Assembly: GCA_963969495.1 (NCBI GenBank)
Contig: OZ018337.1
Coordinates: 84,108,777 to 84,172,776 of the forward strand
From: Ceratothoa steindachneri
Taxonomy: Eukaryota; Arthropoda; Malacostraca; Isopoda; Cymothoidae
Length of the DNA stretch: 64,000 nt
Direction: 5' to 3'
Shown here one piece after another: positions 1 to 12,928 of this stretch (the first letter of the stretch is position 1; each line of letters opens with the position of its first letter). Made by a program: the position numbers and the translations under genes. Under the pieces are notes generated by a model. It did not search any database, was not told where the DNA came from, and saw only the letters and a list, made by a program, of their open reading frames with translations.

Positions 1-3000
1 TATCGTCATAATGCAATTGCATCGATAGGTAATAAGGTGGGAAGCTACTGTATATATAAAGTGACTAACGAGACTCAAGTATGCTTAACTTCGCTCTCCT
101 GAACCGTCGACCAATTCTCAGAAGACGACATCAATGACTGAAGTCTCTTCTGATCTTTACTCATGAACAAACGAGTATCTCTCGTGCCTCCGCCAGTTTT
201 CTTTTTAATCTGGTTTAAGTGATATCGTTGTTTTAATTAAGCAAATGGGGCCTAAGATTTTAGTGTATATTTAGAGTGGAATTACACGATCCTCAATTAA
301 AATAAACCACATGATAAAGTTGAAGTTTTATTCCATTGAATGCGTAGCTTTTATATGGTTGTTTAGACTCAGCTATATTAGACATAATTAAAATTTTAAT
401 TTTAATGTGTAAGATTTCTTTTATTTACCTCTTAATATTGTGTGTCCTCTTTACCAGTTATTTTTTATTATTTTTTAATTTAAAATGTAATTAGGTTAAC
501 TCGTGGAAAACTATTAACTATTATTTTGTTTGATAAACTCAGTCAATGAGCTAAATTCAAAATTCGAATGATTTTACTTGCGTGGAAGGTAGAGAAAAAC
601 TGAAGTTTCATTAAACACTGACTCAAACTATATCCAAATTTTGCATATTATTGTGTTTGTGTGATGAAGCTGAACCACAAAGAAGTCGGCAATGATTGCG
701 CGGAAGTTGTTTGTGTCCTCCCAAAGGATTTCTGTAACCAACCAAGAAATCAGATTTTTTAGTTAATACAACAATTTCACAACTAGTTTTACATCTTATG
801 AATATTCGTTTCTTCGTGTGTGAATAAAGTCCTTTGTGGGAATGTATCTAATTTATAACAATTTAAATATGCTGAATAACTAAAAAAGACGCCTACTTTA
901 GCATTAAAGGGGAGCTGTAAGGTTATTCCTATTTCGTGCAATACTTAGTGCTATGCAAATTAAATAAAGTGAGAATTATTGAAAGAGAAAAGTAAGATCA
1001 AATGTAAATGAAAGAAAACAGAGAAAGCGAAAGCGAAATGATGGTGTGAGACAGATAGAAGTAGGAGAAAGAGAGTATTTTGAGCTCCTGTTTTCCTTGG
1101 TCTTTCTGCCATGTCAGAATTTTCCTCCTTTATTACTACTCATAGCTCTATCTATCCGATATATTCATGAGCCTTCTCTCCACTATCCCTTTCTATCTCC
1201 GTTACCTTCACTCATTTCTATCTAGCTTTATTTAATATAAGGAAGCCAATTTCTTTTGACTTTTGTATTTTCTTGGACAGAGCTTAGAATGCCAGACCAA
1301 TGACTCTGTTGAACAGTGTTTCTGTTTTGACTACCTTCTTTATCTAGCCATTTGGGGAGTCATGGACAGATATAATGTATTAAATGACAGAGGAAAACGA
1401 CTATAAGGTGTGGAGAGTTACACTTACTACCACGACGTCGCGCCTTTAATTGTCGTTCTGATTTTAAATTACACAAATTTTAATTTTTAAGAACTTTATA
1501 TATTTTATTAAATACTGAGACAAAGCCTTCATAGCCATTATGCCGTCGCAGTGTCTTTATTTACTTTCAATTAATAAATAAAAGAGTGTATTCGTATTTA
1601 TATTTGGAGCAAGAGGTTTTAAAAGCGGTTACACCTGGCCGATAAATCATCCTAACCTAACCTAAATTCCTGAGTATTTTCTCTTTCTTTATTTTCACGC
1701 AGAGTTCCAAATATTTTGAAATAGGACGAGAATTCTTTAAAACGACAACAATAGTTAAGGTTTCTATCTCGAATTTAATTTTTTGTTTCCAAATAAACAT
1801 TGAAACCATGTTTCCGATAATATATTAAAAGTTAATTATATTTGCTGCCAAAACCTTTTGACCATTGATATTTCAGAATCATTAATTTTATTGCAATTTG
1901 TTCCTGTATGGATTATTTTCTGTATGCTATTTGTTGCTTTATCGTCATATTTTTCGTCTCCTTAGACGTTTATCCTCAAAAGTTCAATAAATATTTGTCA
2001 TTAAATCTTCTCTTCACTCGTGACCTTTCATCAAAAGGTTTTCATTAAACTACAAAAGAAGAGAATTTTGTTCTTCATTCTTCATAGTATTGTTTACACA
2101 ATTTAATCTCTATTTACTTTCCCTGTTGACCAAACTTGGGGGTTTTTAGGGTACCAATGCAAACCTTTTTTTCCTTACTATCTCCAATGGCCCTCTATCT
2201 TCACTCAACACAAATTGATTCTGTTTATTTCTGTTATCATTTTCCCTTTTAGTGACTGTTTTTTTGTTCAGTCTTCTTAATTTTAATGATTCACCGCCAA
2301 ATGAAGATATTTCATAAATCAAGGGTGAGCTTTCGGTTGAGAATGAAAGAGAAGAGAATTTAGGTGGTAAATATATCACAACTCTCGTTTATTCTTTTCC
2401 TGTCTGTAACCTTTCAACCACTTCGGCTCTGTCTTTATCAGTATCAAGTACGGTTGTTAACGGTGACCAGGTGCAGGTAAGAGCGGTTGTGTCGAACCGA
2501 CACAAAATGATTCCAGAAAATTTAATGTTTCCTAGATTAGGTGACATTGTTTAGGTGAGTTGATATTTTTAGGATTATGTGATAATTAACGCATAGCGAA
2601 GCTTTAGTTTAATTGTTATTTTTTATTTGATACTTTTAAACTATTTTATCTGTAACTAAACTGTGATAAGGTTTTTTGTTTTGTTTTCTTTGATGCTCAT
2701 CAGTTGTTTTTAGTGTTACGATGGGCAGGTCAATGTGTTTAGGATTGTTTGTTTAAATAGACGATTATGAGTTGAGAGATCTATTATGAACCTTAGGTAG
2801 GGTTTTTTTAAGAATCTTCATCGCCATATTTCTCTCTTTGCTGTGTCTAAACAGGGGTGAAATAATATTGGGATATAAAAAAAGGTGAAAAGGTGCCCGA
2901 GAGAGCGCACCACTTTATTTATGGTACTATTCCCTTAATTGAGTAACAATTTAAACTAGAGAGCTCAATAAAACCTAGCACGAAATTAATTTTATTATTT

Positions 3001-3590
3001 GTTGAAATAGATCAATTAAAGAAGCAAAAATGATCGTAAAGATGAATCCACCTAGTTGCTTTTGGGTTTACTGCTAGGCTCCTTTTTCCTCATATATTCC
3101 TTTTTATCTTCCTTTATATCTTCTTGACACAGGCATTTAGCATTGATTGCTTTAAAATTCAATTTCTATGCCGATGACTTGTCTTAGATACACGTATTTT
3201 TAAGCTGCCTCCGCTATCAGTATTTAATTTTTCTGAAACACTCAGAATATAGTTCACGCGATCGAATGATTCAGAGTGAATCGAATCATCACTGTCAGAC
3301 AGATAGAGTAACAGGCACAATCCAGCTCTGTTATTTCTCGTGCTTTTGTCGATTAAAAATAGAGCTAGACAAAAATACTACGCAATTAATCGCCTTGTAA
3401 CACAGATTCAACTCACCTTTTTTGATGCATGTCACAAAACTAAACAGGAAGAGTAAGATTATATCCTTTCACTCTATTAGTCCTGGACTAACATTTCCTC
3501 TAGCCTAATTAGCATCCGCTCTTAACCCAATAATTTATAAAAGACGGGAAATATCTCTCCGTAAGCGGAGCGATCTTAGTTTATATTGTT
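1..3590. other. Outer left arm, no gene recognised
   Basis: I see no convincing coding exon, RNA gene or classified element here. The sequence is AT-rich and is mirrored at about 24300-27896. A short AACCTAACCTAAA at about 1652-1664 resembles two telomere-type units but is not an array. Short open frames here have no recognisable content. Confidence 0.6.
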
Positions 3591-4830
3591 GAATATTATA
3601 TAATGCGGATAAAAAAGAACTAATGCACATTTCCTAAAGATGATGGAAGGAAAGCAATCAAGTCCACAACCAGCTGATAGCTTTAATCTTTCGAAGAGAC
3701 TTTAATATTTCATCTACTGTGACTTTAGTAAGGATCATACGAGCTGCAGATATTTGGTGTGGATATCGATTAGGCAAGTTTCCGACAAGAAATACAGAAA
3801 CGAATTGGTCGGCCAAAAGGTTAGCCATTGGTTCACAGTCACTTCACCACCTGCCATCTAATCTTAAAGGACCAACCGACGGACGATCAAACCTTTTCCT
3901 TCTCAAATAGGCATGAAGTCTCTTAGGGTTCTGGTCGTCAACCAAGGATTTTCCTTAAGGAAGAGACAGCTTTTCGCACATCAAGCATAAAAGCGATATT
4001 TTTATTCTTGAATTCCAACCATGTTTGAACACTCATCGCAGAATTTCGCCAATAATTAGATCTTAGAGTCTTGTAATGAATCCAAGCAAATTTCTTTTGA
4101 GATTGAAGAGATCGAGAAACTTTTTTAACCCAAGGTGGACATGAGGGACTTGTGATATATGAGGTACAGAGAACTTGAAATCATTACGCAATATACTAGC
4201 AAATTTAGAGTAGCTTTCATGTATATCGCAAACAAACAGTATGTTATCTTAGTCAATCAAGAATAAATGTGCATTGAAATTGCAATTAAACCAGTCAAGG
4301 CGTAACTTAGAATCAGGCTTGGGTGTCGTTGAGAGAGAAAAAAATAAAGCAACTGAATAAAATACCAACATGGCCAAATCCCTGAAGAGGCTCTGTGCCA
4401 GTTAACTCTAAAACACAGTCATGACTAGAGGTGAAAACTAAATCAAATACATTTCCAGAGGTAACAAAGTTTGGAAAATTCACCCACTGAATAAGAAATA
4501 AATCCAAGAAGGAGCGACTAAGCAGTGTGAAAGACTGTGGAGCAGGCAGCATTCAGTCAATATCTGGTAGGTTGAAGTCTCCTAGCATAGTGAACTTTCT
4601 GGAGGAAGAAAACGAGACAATAGAAGAAATAAGACAAATATTCTCATCTGAAGTATAATTTAGAGGCCTGTATACAACTAAAATATATGTAAAAGTTTCT
4701 AAATAAAAGTTAATGAACATATGTAATTGTTTTAAGTTAAAATATAACCAGTAACGCTGTGTAAGTTTAGAGATAAACCCTGTAAATTCGGATATTTCAC
4801 ATGCACCAATCGCTAAGCAGATATTATTTG
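3590..4830 (-). pseudogene. LINE (CR1/L2- or Jockey-like) endonuclease-to-RT fragment, left copy
   Basis: On the minus strand this reads as the end of an APE-type endonuclease followed by the start of a reverse transcriptase. The motifs in order are VVYRP, LGDFNLPDID, a segment ending in FDLVFTSSHD, GFGHVGILFS (family SDH position, S replaced by G), and ADQFVSVF. The last part corresponds to the pre-RT segment where the family has a GxDGxP signature. Endonucleases of this type nick target DNA to prime reverse transcription. Several stops and frameshifts break it, and the catalytic RT core is missing. It abuts the piggyBac relic at about 4920. The partner copy is at 23090-24300. The left copy keeps the Arg of the YRP motif that the right copy has changed to Met. 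Confidence 0.75.
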
Positions 4831-4919
4831 GCTAAATTTCGCTCATCTATTTATTCATTAATTTTTCTTGCATTGCCAATTATTTAGGGAAATTAGAATC
4901 TATAAAAAGCTTACAACGT

Positions 4920-6240
4920 AACACAATTTAATCCACATGAATTTATAGTGGCTTATGATCTCATCCCAAACTTCGTATGATGCCATGCTTTTACAACATA
5001 TGCTTCTCGACAACTAATAACACAATCTTGGAACACTGAACAATATCACTTATTTGTGAATTTACCAAACAAAACTAAGAGTAAACTTAATTTTGTCCTA
5101 CTATTTGACGAATAAAACCTCTTTCGTGTGATCAAATTTATAATCCTACGATCCCCTTACATACTTTTCCTTGTTTTGTCATCAGTGAGAGGGCATCTTC
5201 CTTTACGATTTGTACGAGTCATTCCTGTAGCTCGAATGCAGATATCTACCATCTCCGTGAGCAACTTCTGATTGGTGAAGAAATTGTCAATGTAAATTTC
5301 ATGATCACCGAGATGTGGAAGATAGGTTACGATTTTCTTCACTATTGTTGTTCCAAGACCCCCAATTCTACCTTATTTACAAACACCTTTAGTTCTTCCT
5401 TGATAAAATTCCATGCAGTAACAATACCCAGTTATCCTACAGCACATTACCCACTGTTTGAATCCAAATCTAATTGGCTTACCTCTAATAGATTGTTTCA
5501 AACTGCCTCTCCAATAGTATCGAACAATCTGTTGATCAATCGAAAGATCTTTGCAGCATATGAAAAACTGTTAGAATTTATCATTCAATTAATTCATAAC
5601 AGGTCTTACTTTAAATGTTCTGACCTTAAGGTTGTTTTGAGCTTCTGTGTTGTCAACTAAGTGCAGATAACGTTTTATTTCAATGAATCTATTACGAAAC
5701 ATAAGATTTATAATAACTAGTAAAGACATATCTTCCTCCAAGGCGCAGTACTGCTGCTAACTCGGCTGTCTGTGATAACCAGTAAAAAACAAAATCACTA
5801 TAAAAATCATCGAACATTTTCTGCTAAGAGTAAAGTTAAAGTCCTATTTGTTTTTTTGCGTAGCAGATAATACTGACTGCTTGCAAATATCTAAAAAAGT
5901 TGTTAAGAAAAAAATTTAAAACAGTTCTACTGGTTCTTACCTACAAGGATGTCTTTTGAATCATTTGCTCCTGTAGTACCTCCATCCGTTGGTGCGCCTA
6001 ATTTCGTGACGAAAGACCTAGTTTTTCCATGTTATTTTCAGAGATATGAGGTTTGGGTGTTTTAATTTCTGTCATATATTCCTGGTAAATCTCAATGGTT
6101 CCAACCACATCTAATGGATTGAAAGTTGGATCAGAGTTTTCATCATCATTGAAGTCTTCTTCATCTGGCACTTGAACTATATCAACAATGCTACCGTCTT
6201 TACCAGGTGGATTTTCTTCCAGATATTCTTGCACATGAGT
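4920..6240 (-). pseudogene. piggyBac transposase remnant, left copy
   Basis: Minus-strand pieces match a piggyBac DDE transposase. There is an acidic N-terminal stretch (5998-6234; EDFNDDENSDPTF). A block like FRNRFIEIKRYLHLVDN follows at about 5610-5700. Next comes the catalytic-core signature IDQQIVRYYWRGSLKQ, and then IYIDNFF with GATGMTRTNRKGRCP-like sequence at 5157-5342. The first two catalytic Asp positions (IDQ and IDNFF) are visible. The third and the C-terminal cysteine-rich domain are not recognisable. Stops and frameshifts make it non-functional. Open frames on the plus strand across 5301-5660 are shadows of this relic. The mirror copy is at 21680-23000. Confidence 0.8.

Positions 6241-6244
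<4 letters not shown>

Positions 6245-6319
<75 letters not shown>
6245..6319. repeat. (TA)n microsatellite
   Basis: An uninterrupted TA dinucleotide tract of about 75 bp lies just upstream of the piggyBac N-terminal segment. The right arm has the matching tract at 21599-21677, nearly the same length. Confidence 0.97.
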
Positions 6320-6320
<1 letters not shown>

Positions 6321-8272
6321 TAGGGGGTATTAGAGAGAGATAAAGAGAAAGAACTGCGAAAATGGGGAAGTTAATTGTAAGTTAGTTAACCCTATATGAA
6401 ACTTTCTATGATCCTTGAATGCCCAAAATCCACATTTAGGGATACACATTTAGATTGCTGTGAATAAACATCTAAAAGATAATTTAGGTTCGAACTCACT
6501 TCCTATAATAGAGGGAACTTAAAACATGACAAAATCAATTTGACTAAAAGAAATATTGAGCAATATCTAAAAAATTATATCTTGAAATCATGCTTGAATT
6601 AAATGTCGACTTACCTCGATGATAGTAACAATGTTTACTAACTTCCCGCCACCAGGAGTACTAACATTGTCAAAAATTAGTGTAATATTACATAAAATGC
6701 ATTAAACTGCTAAATGCAAAATATAAAATAACGTAATGACATTTCACGTTTTAGAAATACTTAAAAATATAAGTAATCCCCAAATGGGAATCGTGGGCGC
6801 TAATGGGTGCTAATGTGATCAGATAACTGTACAGTTTTTTAAAAAAACTATTTTTTTTGTGAGTTCTAGGGTTACTCTTTGTTCATTTATAAATCCTTTT
6901 CGCCAAATAACTTCCCCGAGTTCTTTTCTCCCAAATCATTCCTTCCAACTCGTTTGGTTATAGCACAGATGGAATTTATCCGGTGTGCTATGTGTAGATT
7001 CACAGATTTTGATTTTCAATTTCTCTAAAATTAATCGAAATATTGATTGCCAAAGAGATGAACTTTAACTTAACAGTGCTAATTTTGTTTATAACAACTT
7101 TATAAATTTTATTCATTTTGATGATTTCGCATGTGTGGGCATCAATTTGAAAAAGTAATGATGGCAGTTTCGCCAAGAATATCGTCATAAAGATATTTAA
7201 TTAATTGTTTCTCAAAAAGTGAAAAATATATGTGAAAAATATACATTAACAATACACTAATTATTAATTATAAATTATTAGTGTATTATTCCAATTAAAT
7301 TTTTCTTTGCTATTCACTTACCTTTGCAATGATCTGCATTTTATTCTAATCATCATAAAAGATTCGTAATCCACGAGGTCATTCTTTTGCTTGTGTTTCC
7401 TAAACTATTTTGCTGTTTCATTCTACCTCTTTTCATTTTAAATGGAAGAGACATAAAGCTTTTGCCTGGAAAGATTTTGTAATATTGAAAAAGTGTTTAC
7501 AACTGAAATTTTATTATTATTTTTGCTATCTTTTTGAAAAGTAAAATTTGTTTTATTTTTATATTTCACCCGTCGGTGTAGGAATAGCAAAATACCAATT
7601 TGATCAGTTGTGAATTATTTCAAAGGGAAAATAAATATGCCTGATACCCTAACATGAAATGTCTTGAAAATCCTTTCTCTTGTTCAACCACGGATCAGTA
7701 CCTACACTACCAAAAGATATGCTAGTGGAAACCGTCGTTGACATAACTGAAATAGGCAATATCATCGTAGGCTAACAACCTCTGTCCAATGGATTGGATG
7801 ATCTTTATTTAATAAGTTAGACAGAAAAATCTTTTCCTGTGGGCCAGAAGTTGCTTTGAGGGCATTTCCTATGTTCACATAAATCAACAAGAATGTTTAG
7901 GCGGACGAGATTGATTTCTAACCATTGCAAAAGATATGAGTATTAGAGTTTAGGGGAGCGGAAGAAAAGAAAATATAATTGAATGATGGAAAGGTATAAT
8001 ACGAACAATTTTGGTCGCAAAGATTTTTTAGTTATATAATAATGAATTAATGACGTTTCTGCCTCTTTTTTACAGTTTTCTGAAAATGTAGAAGGAAATA
8101 TGTCGTATATTGTGTGTTATTCTTCTTTAGCAATCAATTTCGTTAAGTAAATCATAACGAAGAACTCCCTTTCCCCATTTTTATTAATACTAGTATTATA
8201 TTTAAGTAAAAGTGAATAAGTAAATGAGAACTTAAGGAGTTACGTTGAACGTCAAATTTGAAATTTTGATAC
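6320..8272. other. Left arm interior, no gene recognised
   Basis: This is noncoding AT-rich DNA mirrored at 19645-21598. A small imperfect hairpin at about 7251-7288 (AATACACTAAT arms) is kept in both arms at 20628-20665. I see no coding trace. Confidence 0.55.
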
Positions 8273-9959
8273 TGTGATAGAACGAGTTAATTTCAACTCC
8301 TATCACATATTATTAAAAACCACGATGCTGCCCACGTGCATCTTCGATTCGAGGCTTGGAGTCTTATCTCAGCTACCGGATGCCAATGTTTAAACAAGGA
8401 GGTTATCGTCCCCCCCGTTCACCCCCATACGCCGACCTCGCCAGATCGAGTTAGGCTTATGAACAGATAAGGCATTGTTCGCCGGCCCGGCTGTGCGTTC
8501 CCTCCAAGCTTTCACTCCATTTTCCCCCAAGCCAAGGAGATGTCCTGGCTATTTATATGGAAACTTTACCACTAAGATCAGATTGGAGATCCAGATTTTC
8601 GTCGCGAAACATCACCACGACCCTCTCTCCCTTTGTCCGCCAAGGGACCTCGACCTCGAGATTCACCATCACTTGTCCAGAAGGAGGACAATATTCCTTG
8701 AGTGCCAAAGGTTCGAGCCTTTCCGACGACAAGTCCCCAAGGCTTCCCCCCCCTGTTGTTCAAGGAGAACAGCATTAGAACAGCCATTGTTCGTTTTGAG
8801 TCCTTCGCCAAGAAACGGTTCTCTCCCCCCCCTGTTGTTCAAGGGAGAACAGCATTAGAACAGCCATTGTTCGTTTTGAGCCCTTCGCCAAGAAACGGTT
8901 CTCATCCCCCCCTGTTTTTCAAGGAGAACAGCATTAGAACAGCCATTGTTCGTTTTGAGCCCTTCGCCAAGAAACGGTTCTCTCCCCCCCCCCCTGTTGT
9001 TCAAGGGAGAACAGCATTAGAACAGCCATTGTTCGTTTTGAGCCCTTCGCCAAGAAACGGCTCTCATCCCCCCCTGTTTTTCAAGGAGAACAGCATTAGA
9101 ACAGCCATTGTTCGTTTTGAGCCCTTCGCCAAGAAACGGTTCTCATCCCCCCCCTGTTGTTCAAGGAGAACAGCATTAGAACAGCCATTGTTCGTTTTGA
9201 GCCCTTCGCCAGAAACGGTTCTCATCCCCCCCCCTGTTGTTCAAGGAGAACAACCTAGAACAGCCATTGTTCGTTTTGAGCCCTTCGCCAAGAAACGGTT
9301 CTCACCCCCCCTGTTGTTCAAAGGAGAACAACATAGAACAGCCATTGTTCTTGAGCCCGTAGACAAGAGACGGTTCTCATCCCCCCTTTGTTCAGAAGAG
9401 AACAACCTAGAACAGCCATTGTTCTTCAAGCCGTTCGTCGAGCAACGGTTCTCCTTTCCAAGACGCCTCGTCAGGATCCTTTTATCCCCCCCCTTCGGCT
9501 GGAACTCGCCAGCGGACCGAATATTCCTTCAAGTACCTTCCACTGCACCCTAATGAAAAGTTACGTAAGCCAAACTTCACCTTTGAGTATTGATCCCTTT
9601 TGTCAATTCTATCCTGTGCTTTAAATTGTTTATCGAACCATCCCATCTCTTTAACTCTATATTTGTTTTACCTTTTTTAATCCCTTAAATCCTTGGATTA
9701 GCCCGAGTCTCCACGACCCTTTCCATTCTGTTTATGTCAATATTTTCCGTTTTTGTGTATTGTTTATAGTTATTATTAATAAAACTCTATTTTATTAATG
9801 ATAGCAATATTATTATCCTTGAGCTCAGTTCCACTTCTTAAGCATATTGAAGATACATAATATCGGCCGCCAGACAGTAAACGCACTCTAAAGATAATTA
9901 AGGAAGTTCCCTCAACGAATAGTGTAATATATGGTATCGTCGGGAGTCATTCTACGATA
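8273..9959 (+). mobile_element. 1687-bp solo-LTR-like insertion, left arm only
   Basis: Both ends are fixed by comparison with the empty site in the right arm. GATAC at 8268-8272 is repeated at 9960-9964, while the right arm has one copy (GTATC, 19645-19649). The insert starts TGTGATAG and ends CTACGATA, so the ends are only weakly inverted (TG...TA). On the plus strand it has a TATA-like TATTTATAT near 8550 and an AATAAA near 9777, as an LTR would. The interior is GC- and C-rich with a minisatellite and encodes no recognisable retroelement protein. A solo LTR or a non-autonomous LTR-type element fits best; a 5-bp duplication suits BEL/Pao, retroviral or some Gypsy integrases. The family is not identified. 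Confidence 0.75.
8702..9480. repeat. C-rich minisatellite of about 80 bp units inside the insertion
   Basis: The marker CAGCCATTGTTC recurs at 8781, 8861, 8940, 9023, 9102, 9182, 9261, 9339 and 9413, so unit length varies from 74 to 83 bp. Each unit holds a C run of 6-9, CTGTTGTTCAAGGAGAACA and a CCAAGAAACGG block. A 283-codon plus-strand frame stays open across the array, but C-run length changes put successive units in different frames. No repeated peptide is conserved, and I do not call it a gene. Confidence 0.93.
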
Positions 9960-9964
9960 GATAC

Positions 9965-12424
9965 GTATTTCAATGTCATGAAAAGGGAGGATATGAAACT
10001 TTAACAATTACATCATGACGCTCTCTTTAAAGGTTTCTTAGAACACAAAATATATGGTTTTTTTGTGTGCTGCCGACGCTTTTCATTTTTATGCTCTCTC
10101 AACGTTCCACCATCTCACTCATTCAACTTATAAACTCCTCCTATTATGCCCTTTCTTTTCTAAGAGAAAAAAAGAGTTCAATCAAACATAATTATCAACT
10201 TCAATATCTTGTTCTAATATGAATTTTCAATCATCACATCCTACCTTCTATAGAGTTTAGCAGTAGCGTAAATGTTAGTGGCTTTAAAAAATATTTATCC
10301 CTTACTTGACCTAGCAATCAATTTTCATGCTACTTCAACAATCATTAATTTATTTCATACAATAATAAAGATTTATCAAGGATCAGTTTCTTTATTGAAA
10401 GAAGTTCGTGTAAATTTATTGTCTAAATGATTAGAATTCTAACCTTTAATGTTTTAATTTTTTCATTCTCATCTATTTTTAACATTTTCATTTCATATTA
10501 CATTTTCCAAGATTTTTTCCGCGGTCTTTAAAGAGATTAGAAGACGTTCCTTCGAGAGTTTTCAACTCTAACCTTTAGGATTATCAGTCTCGTTAGAGGG
10601 TTTCTATTTGTTACATGAAATTGACTATTGAAAAGATGAAATCCAGAAAATATGTTCTGAAGGTGAGCTTTTATGGAAGAAATAAAAGTCAACATAGTGT
10701 TTTTAAATACAGTGGCTTGTAAATAAAATAATCTGGCGTGGTTTGTAATACATTTTTCATTCTTTTTTCTCAAATGCTTTATTCACTCGAGTAAACTTTC
10801 TTAATAATAGTAACATATACATTTATGTTTGTTCAAAATTTGTTTAAAGTATATAACAAATGCATAGGCATAGAAATTTTCCAGTAAATGAGGCAAATCC
10901 ACTACCGATGTCGGGGTAACTAAAAAAATAATTTACCATTAATATTTTACCTCAGTGAAAGATGTACTGAATTTTCTTACGAAGTTTGTAGTAACTCCTC
11001 TGCACTTTATTCATTGACCTTCAATAAATTTCTACGTCGCCAGAATGATCTTGCTTAAAATGATATTGTTCCTCAGCGCAATGGCAAATAAATAATTCAG
11101 CTCCTGTACCGAATATCAATTATTTGTTAGAGTCAAATCGTGAGTTATCGAACGCGGTAATTAAAGTTTTCGTCGGAATTCTTGTTCCCACAGATCCTTC
11201 TCAATATCTCCTTAGATAATAAATGAATTCGTTTATTATTCTTAAGGAACGTTAACCCTTCAGCAAATAGCGTTGTCTTCCAATGAGGTGCAATGGGGAA
11301 TGTATGCCTTATATGAACCGAATGATTCAATTCGCAATAAAATAAAAGATCATTCAGACATATAACGAGGTAACAATAATATGTATAACGAGGAAAAATG
11401 AATAAATTAAAGTTCTCCAATTTAACTCATTCTGAGTGTAATAACGAAATGAAGGCAAATTTAATTCATTTAAATGCTGAAAGCGAAATAACCATAAATT
11501 AAAACAGGCTCGAAACAAATACCAATGTAACTGCTTCTCGTTCCTTTCTCAATGTCAGAAACATTAGCAAAGTTGAGTCGTTTAAGAGAAGTTGCGATCT
11601 GAAGGTCCTCATATAACATAAAATAAGGAAAACACTAAAAAGCGCCCTCTTTTTTAAAAGCCTTATTTTTTTCTATCATTTTTTTAATTATTTATATAAA
11701 TCAGGAATTAAACAAGGCCTTTGGTTATTTTTTTTTTTCAATTTACTGCAACGCAGTTACCTAAATCAATCCCCTCGCCCTAATTATTACGGTGAATGTG
11801 AAAAGTTATAATGTACTTAAAATCGATTCCGTCAATCAATTGGCCATTTTTGCACGAATGACTTTCATTTGCGTTGAAAAATTGTACACGAAGTTAAGAG
11901 GAGTGAAGTAAAACAGAGATTCTTGTAATTCTGATGTCACGGTTGCGTGGGAAATTTGGTTGATTTTTTCAATGCGGTTGATATGGCCGTGTTATTGGCA
12001 AAGGAAATAATACATACATGGATACTCTACTGTCACACACGTAATATCTTATAGTTTGCATTTTTTTTCTGACGAGGGCAGTGTCGTGATATCGTGGGAC
12101 CTACGTTCGATTAATTGAGGCTGATACGTCATCCAAAAGAATGCTAGAATTTTCGTTCGCTTTGATCGGCCAGTTCCCTCCTAGAAATTTAATCGAATAT
12201 TGCGATTTTGTCATGAAAGAAAGTATTTGATGTCTCGAGTTGAAAATTTTCATGTATATTGCTGTGGCATTGGGATTTTGAACAATCCGTATTTGTTATT
12301 CTTCCGTGGAATTCAATGTCGAGGCCTTCATTCTTCACAGAAGGGAGACCATTTTTTCGTGCTTGGAGAACAAAGTTGTGTTCAGGAGCAGAGTGGATTT
12401 CGTGCACGTATTTTCCGGTTTTGT
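9965..12424. other. Left arm interior, unrecognised frame conserved in both arms
   Basis: This is mostly noncoding. A 91-codon minus-strand frame at 11145-11420 is also open in the right arm (18190-18465), with about eight amino-acid differences. It begins at TTG rather than ATG and matches nothing I know. I regard it as probably chance, but it is recorded because both copies stay open. Confidence 0.35.
12189..12407 (-). CDS. Short unrecognised frame kept open in both arms (left copy)
   Basis: The 72-codon minus-strand frame contains PEHNFVLQARKNGLPSVKN. Its twin at 17205-17423 on the plus strand is also open and differs at about seven residues. The first codon is GTG in both, so the true start is unknown; it may be an internal exon piece or chance. 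There is no domain, signal peptide or membrane segment I can name. It adjoins a 17-bp minisatellite. Confidence 0.25.
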   Translation of the reverse strand: MHEIHSAPEHNFVLQARKNGLPSVKNEGLDIEFHGRITNTDCSKSQCHSNIHENFQLETSNTFFHDKIAIFD

Positions 12425-12632
12425 ACGTCTCGAAAGGCTATTGTGATTTAGAGCTATTGTGATTTAAGACTATTTGATTTAAGGCTATTGTGATTTAAGG
12501 GCATTAAGATTTAAGGCTATGGAGATTTAAGGCTATTGTGATTTAAGGCTATTGCAATTTAAGGATATGGGGAATCAAGGCTATCGTGATTTAAGGCTAT
12601 TGTGATTTAAGGTTATTGTGATTTATTGACTC
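12425..12632 (+). repeat. 17-bp minisatellite, left copy
   Basis: About twelve imperfect units of AAGGCTATTGTGATTTA run in tandem, with some units shortened by one or two bases. The reverse-complement array lies at 16982-17178 in the right arm, with a different set of unit variants. Confidence 0.92.
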
Positions 12633-12813
12633 AGTGTAAGACGACCGGCAGAGTTGTATCCATTTTGAATTTTATTGCAGGATTACCGCGAGTGTTGTAC
12701 CTCTCGTGCATTTTTTTGTAGGACAACCGTGTCTGGTGTCCTTGTTTTTGTGTGGCCCACACTAGGCCTGATTTTGGTGGTCGTGAGTGACCCTTATTTT
12801 TGTATAAGCCTTC

Positions 12814-12901
<88 letters not shown>

Positions 12902-12928
12902 TATATATATATAAAAATATATATATAT
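12814..12928. repeat. (TA)n microsatellite, interrupted
   Basis: A TA tract of about 115 bp has A-rich interruptions near 12895 and 12914. Its right-arm counterpart at 16634-16800 is longer and has an added CT tract. Confidence 0.95.

Noticed and set aside
1652..1664. Telomere-like AACCTAACCTAA (and GGTTAGGTTAGG near 26225)
   Set aside because: Only two units, each the mirror of the other in the palindrome; not an array and no sign of a chromosome end.
5301..5660. 119-codon plus-strand frame (and its twin 22379-22795 on the minus strand)
   Set aside because: It is the antisense shadow of the piggyBac catalytic core, which has clear family motifs on the other strand.
8702..9553. 283-codon plus-strand open frame as a repetitive protein gene
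   Set aside because: It reads through a minisatellite in which unit length changes the frame from unit to unit; no repeated peptide is conserved, and the insert looks like an LTR.
8273..9959. LTR of the Gypsy element at 60144-63052
   Set aside because: Both regions are C/G-rich and repetitive, but I could not align them; the similarity is one of composition.
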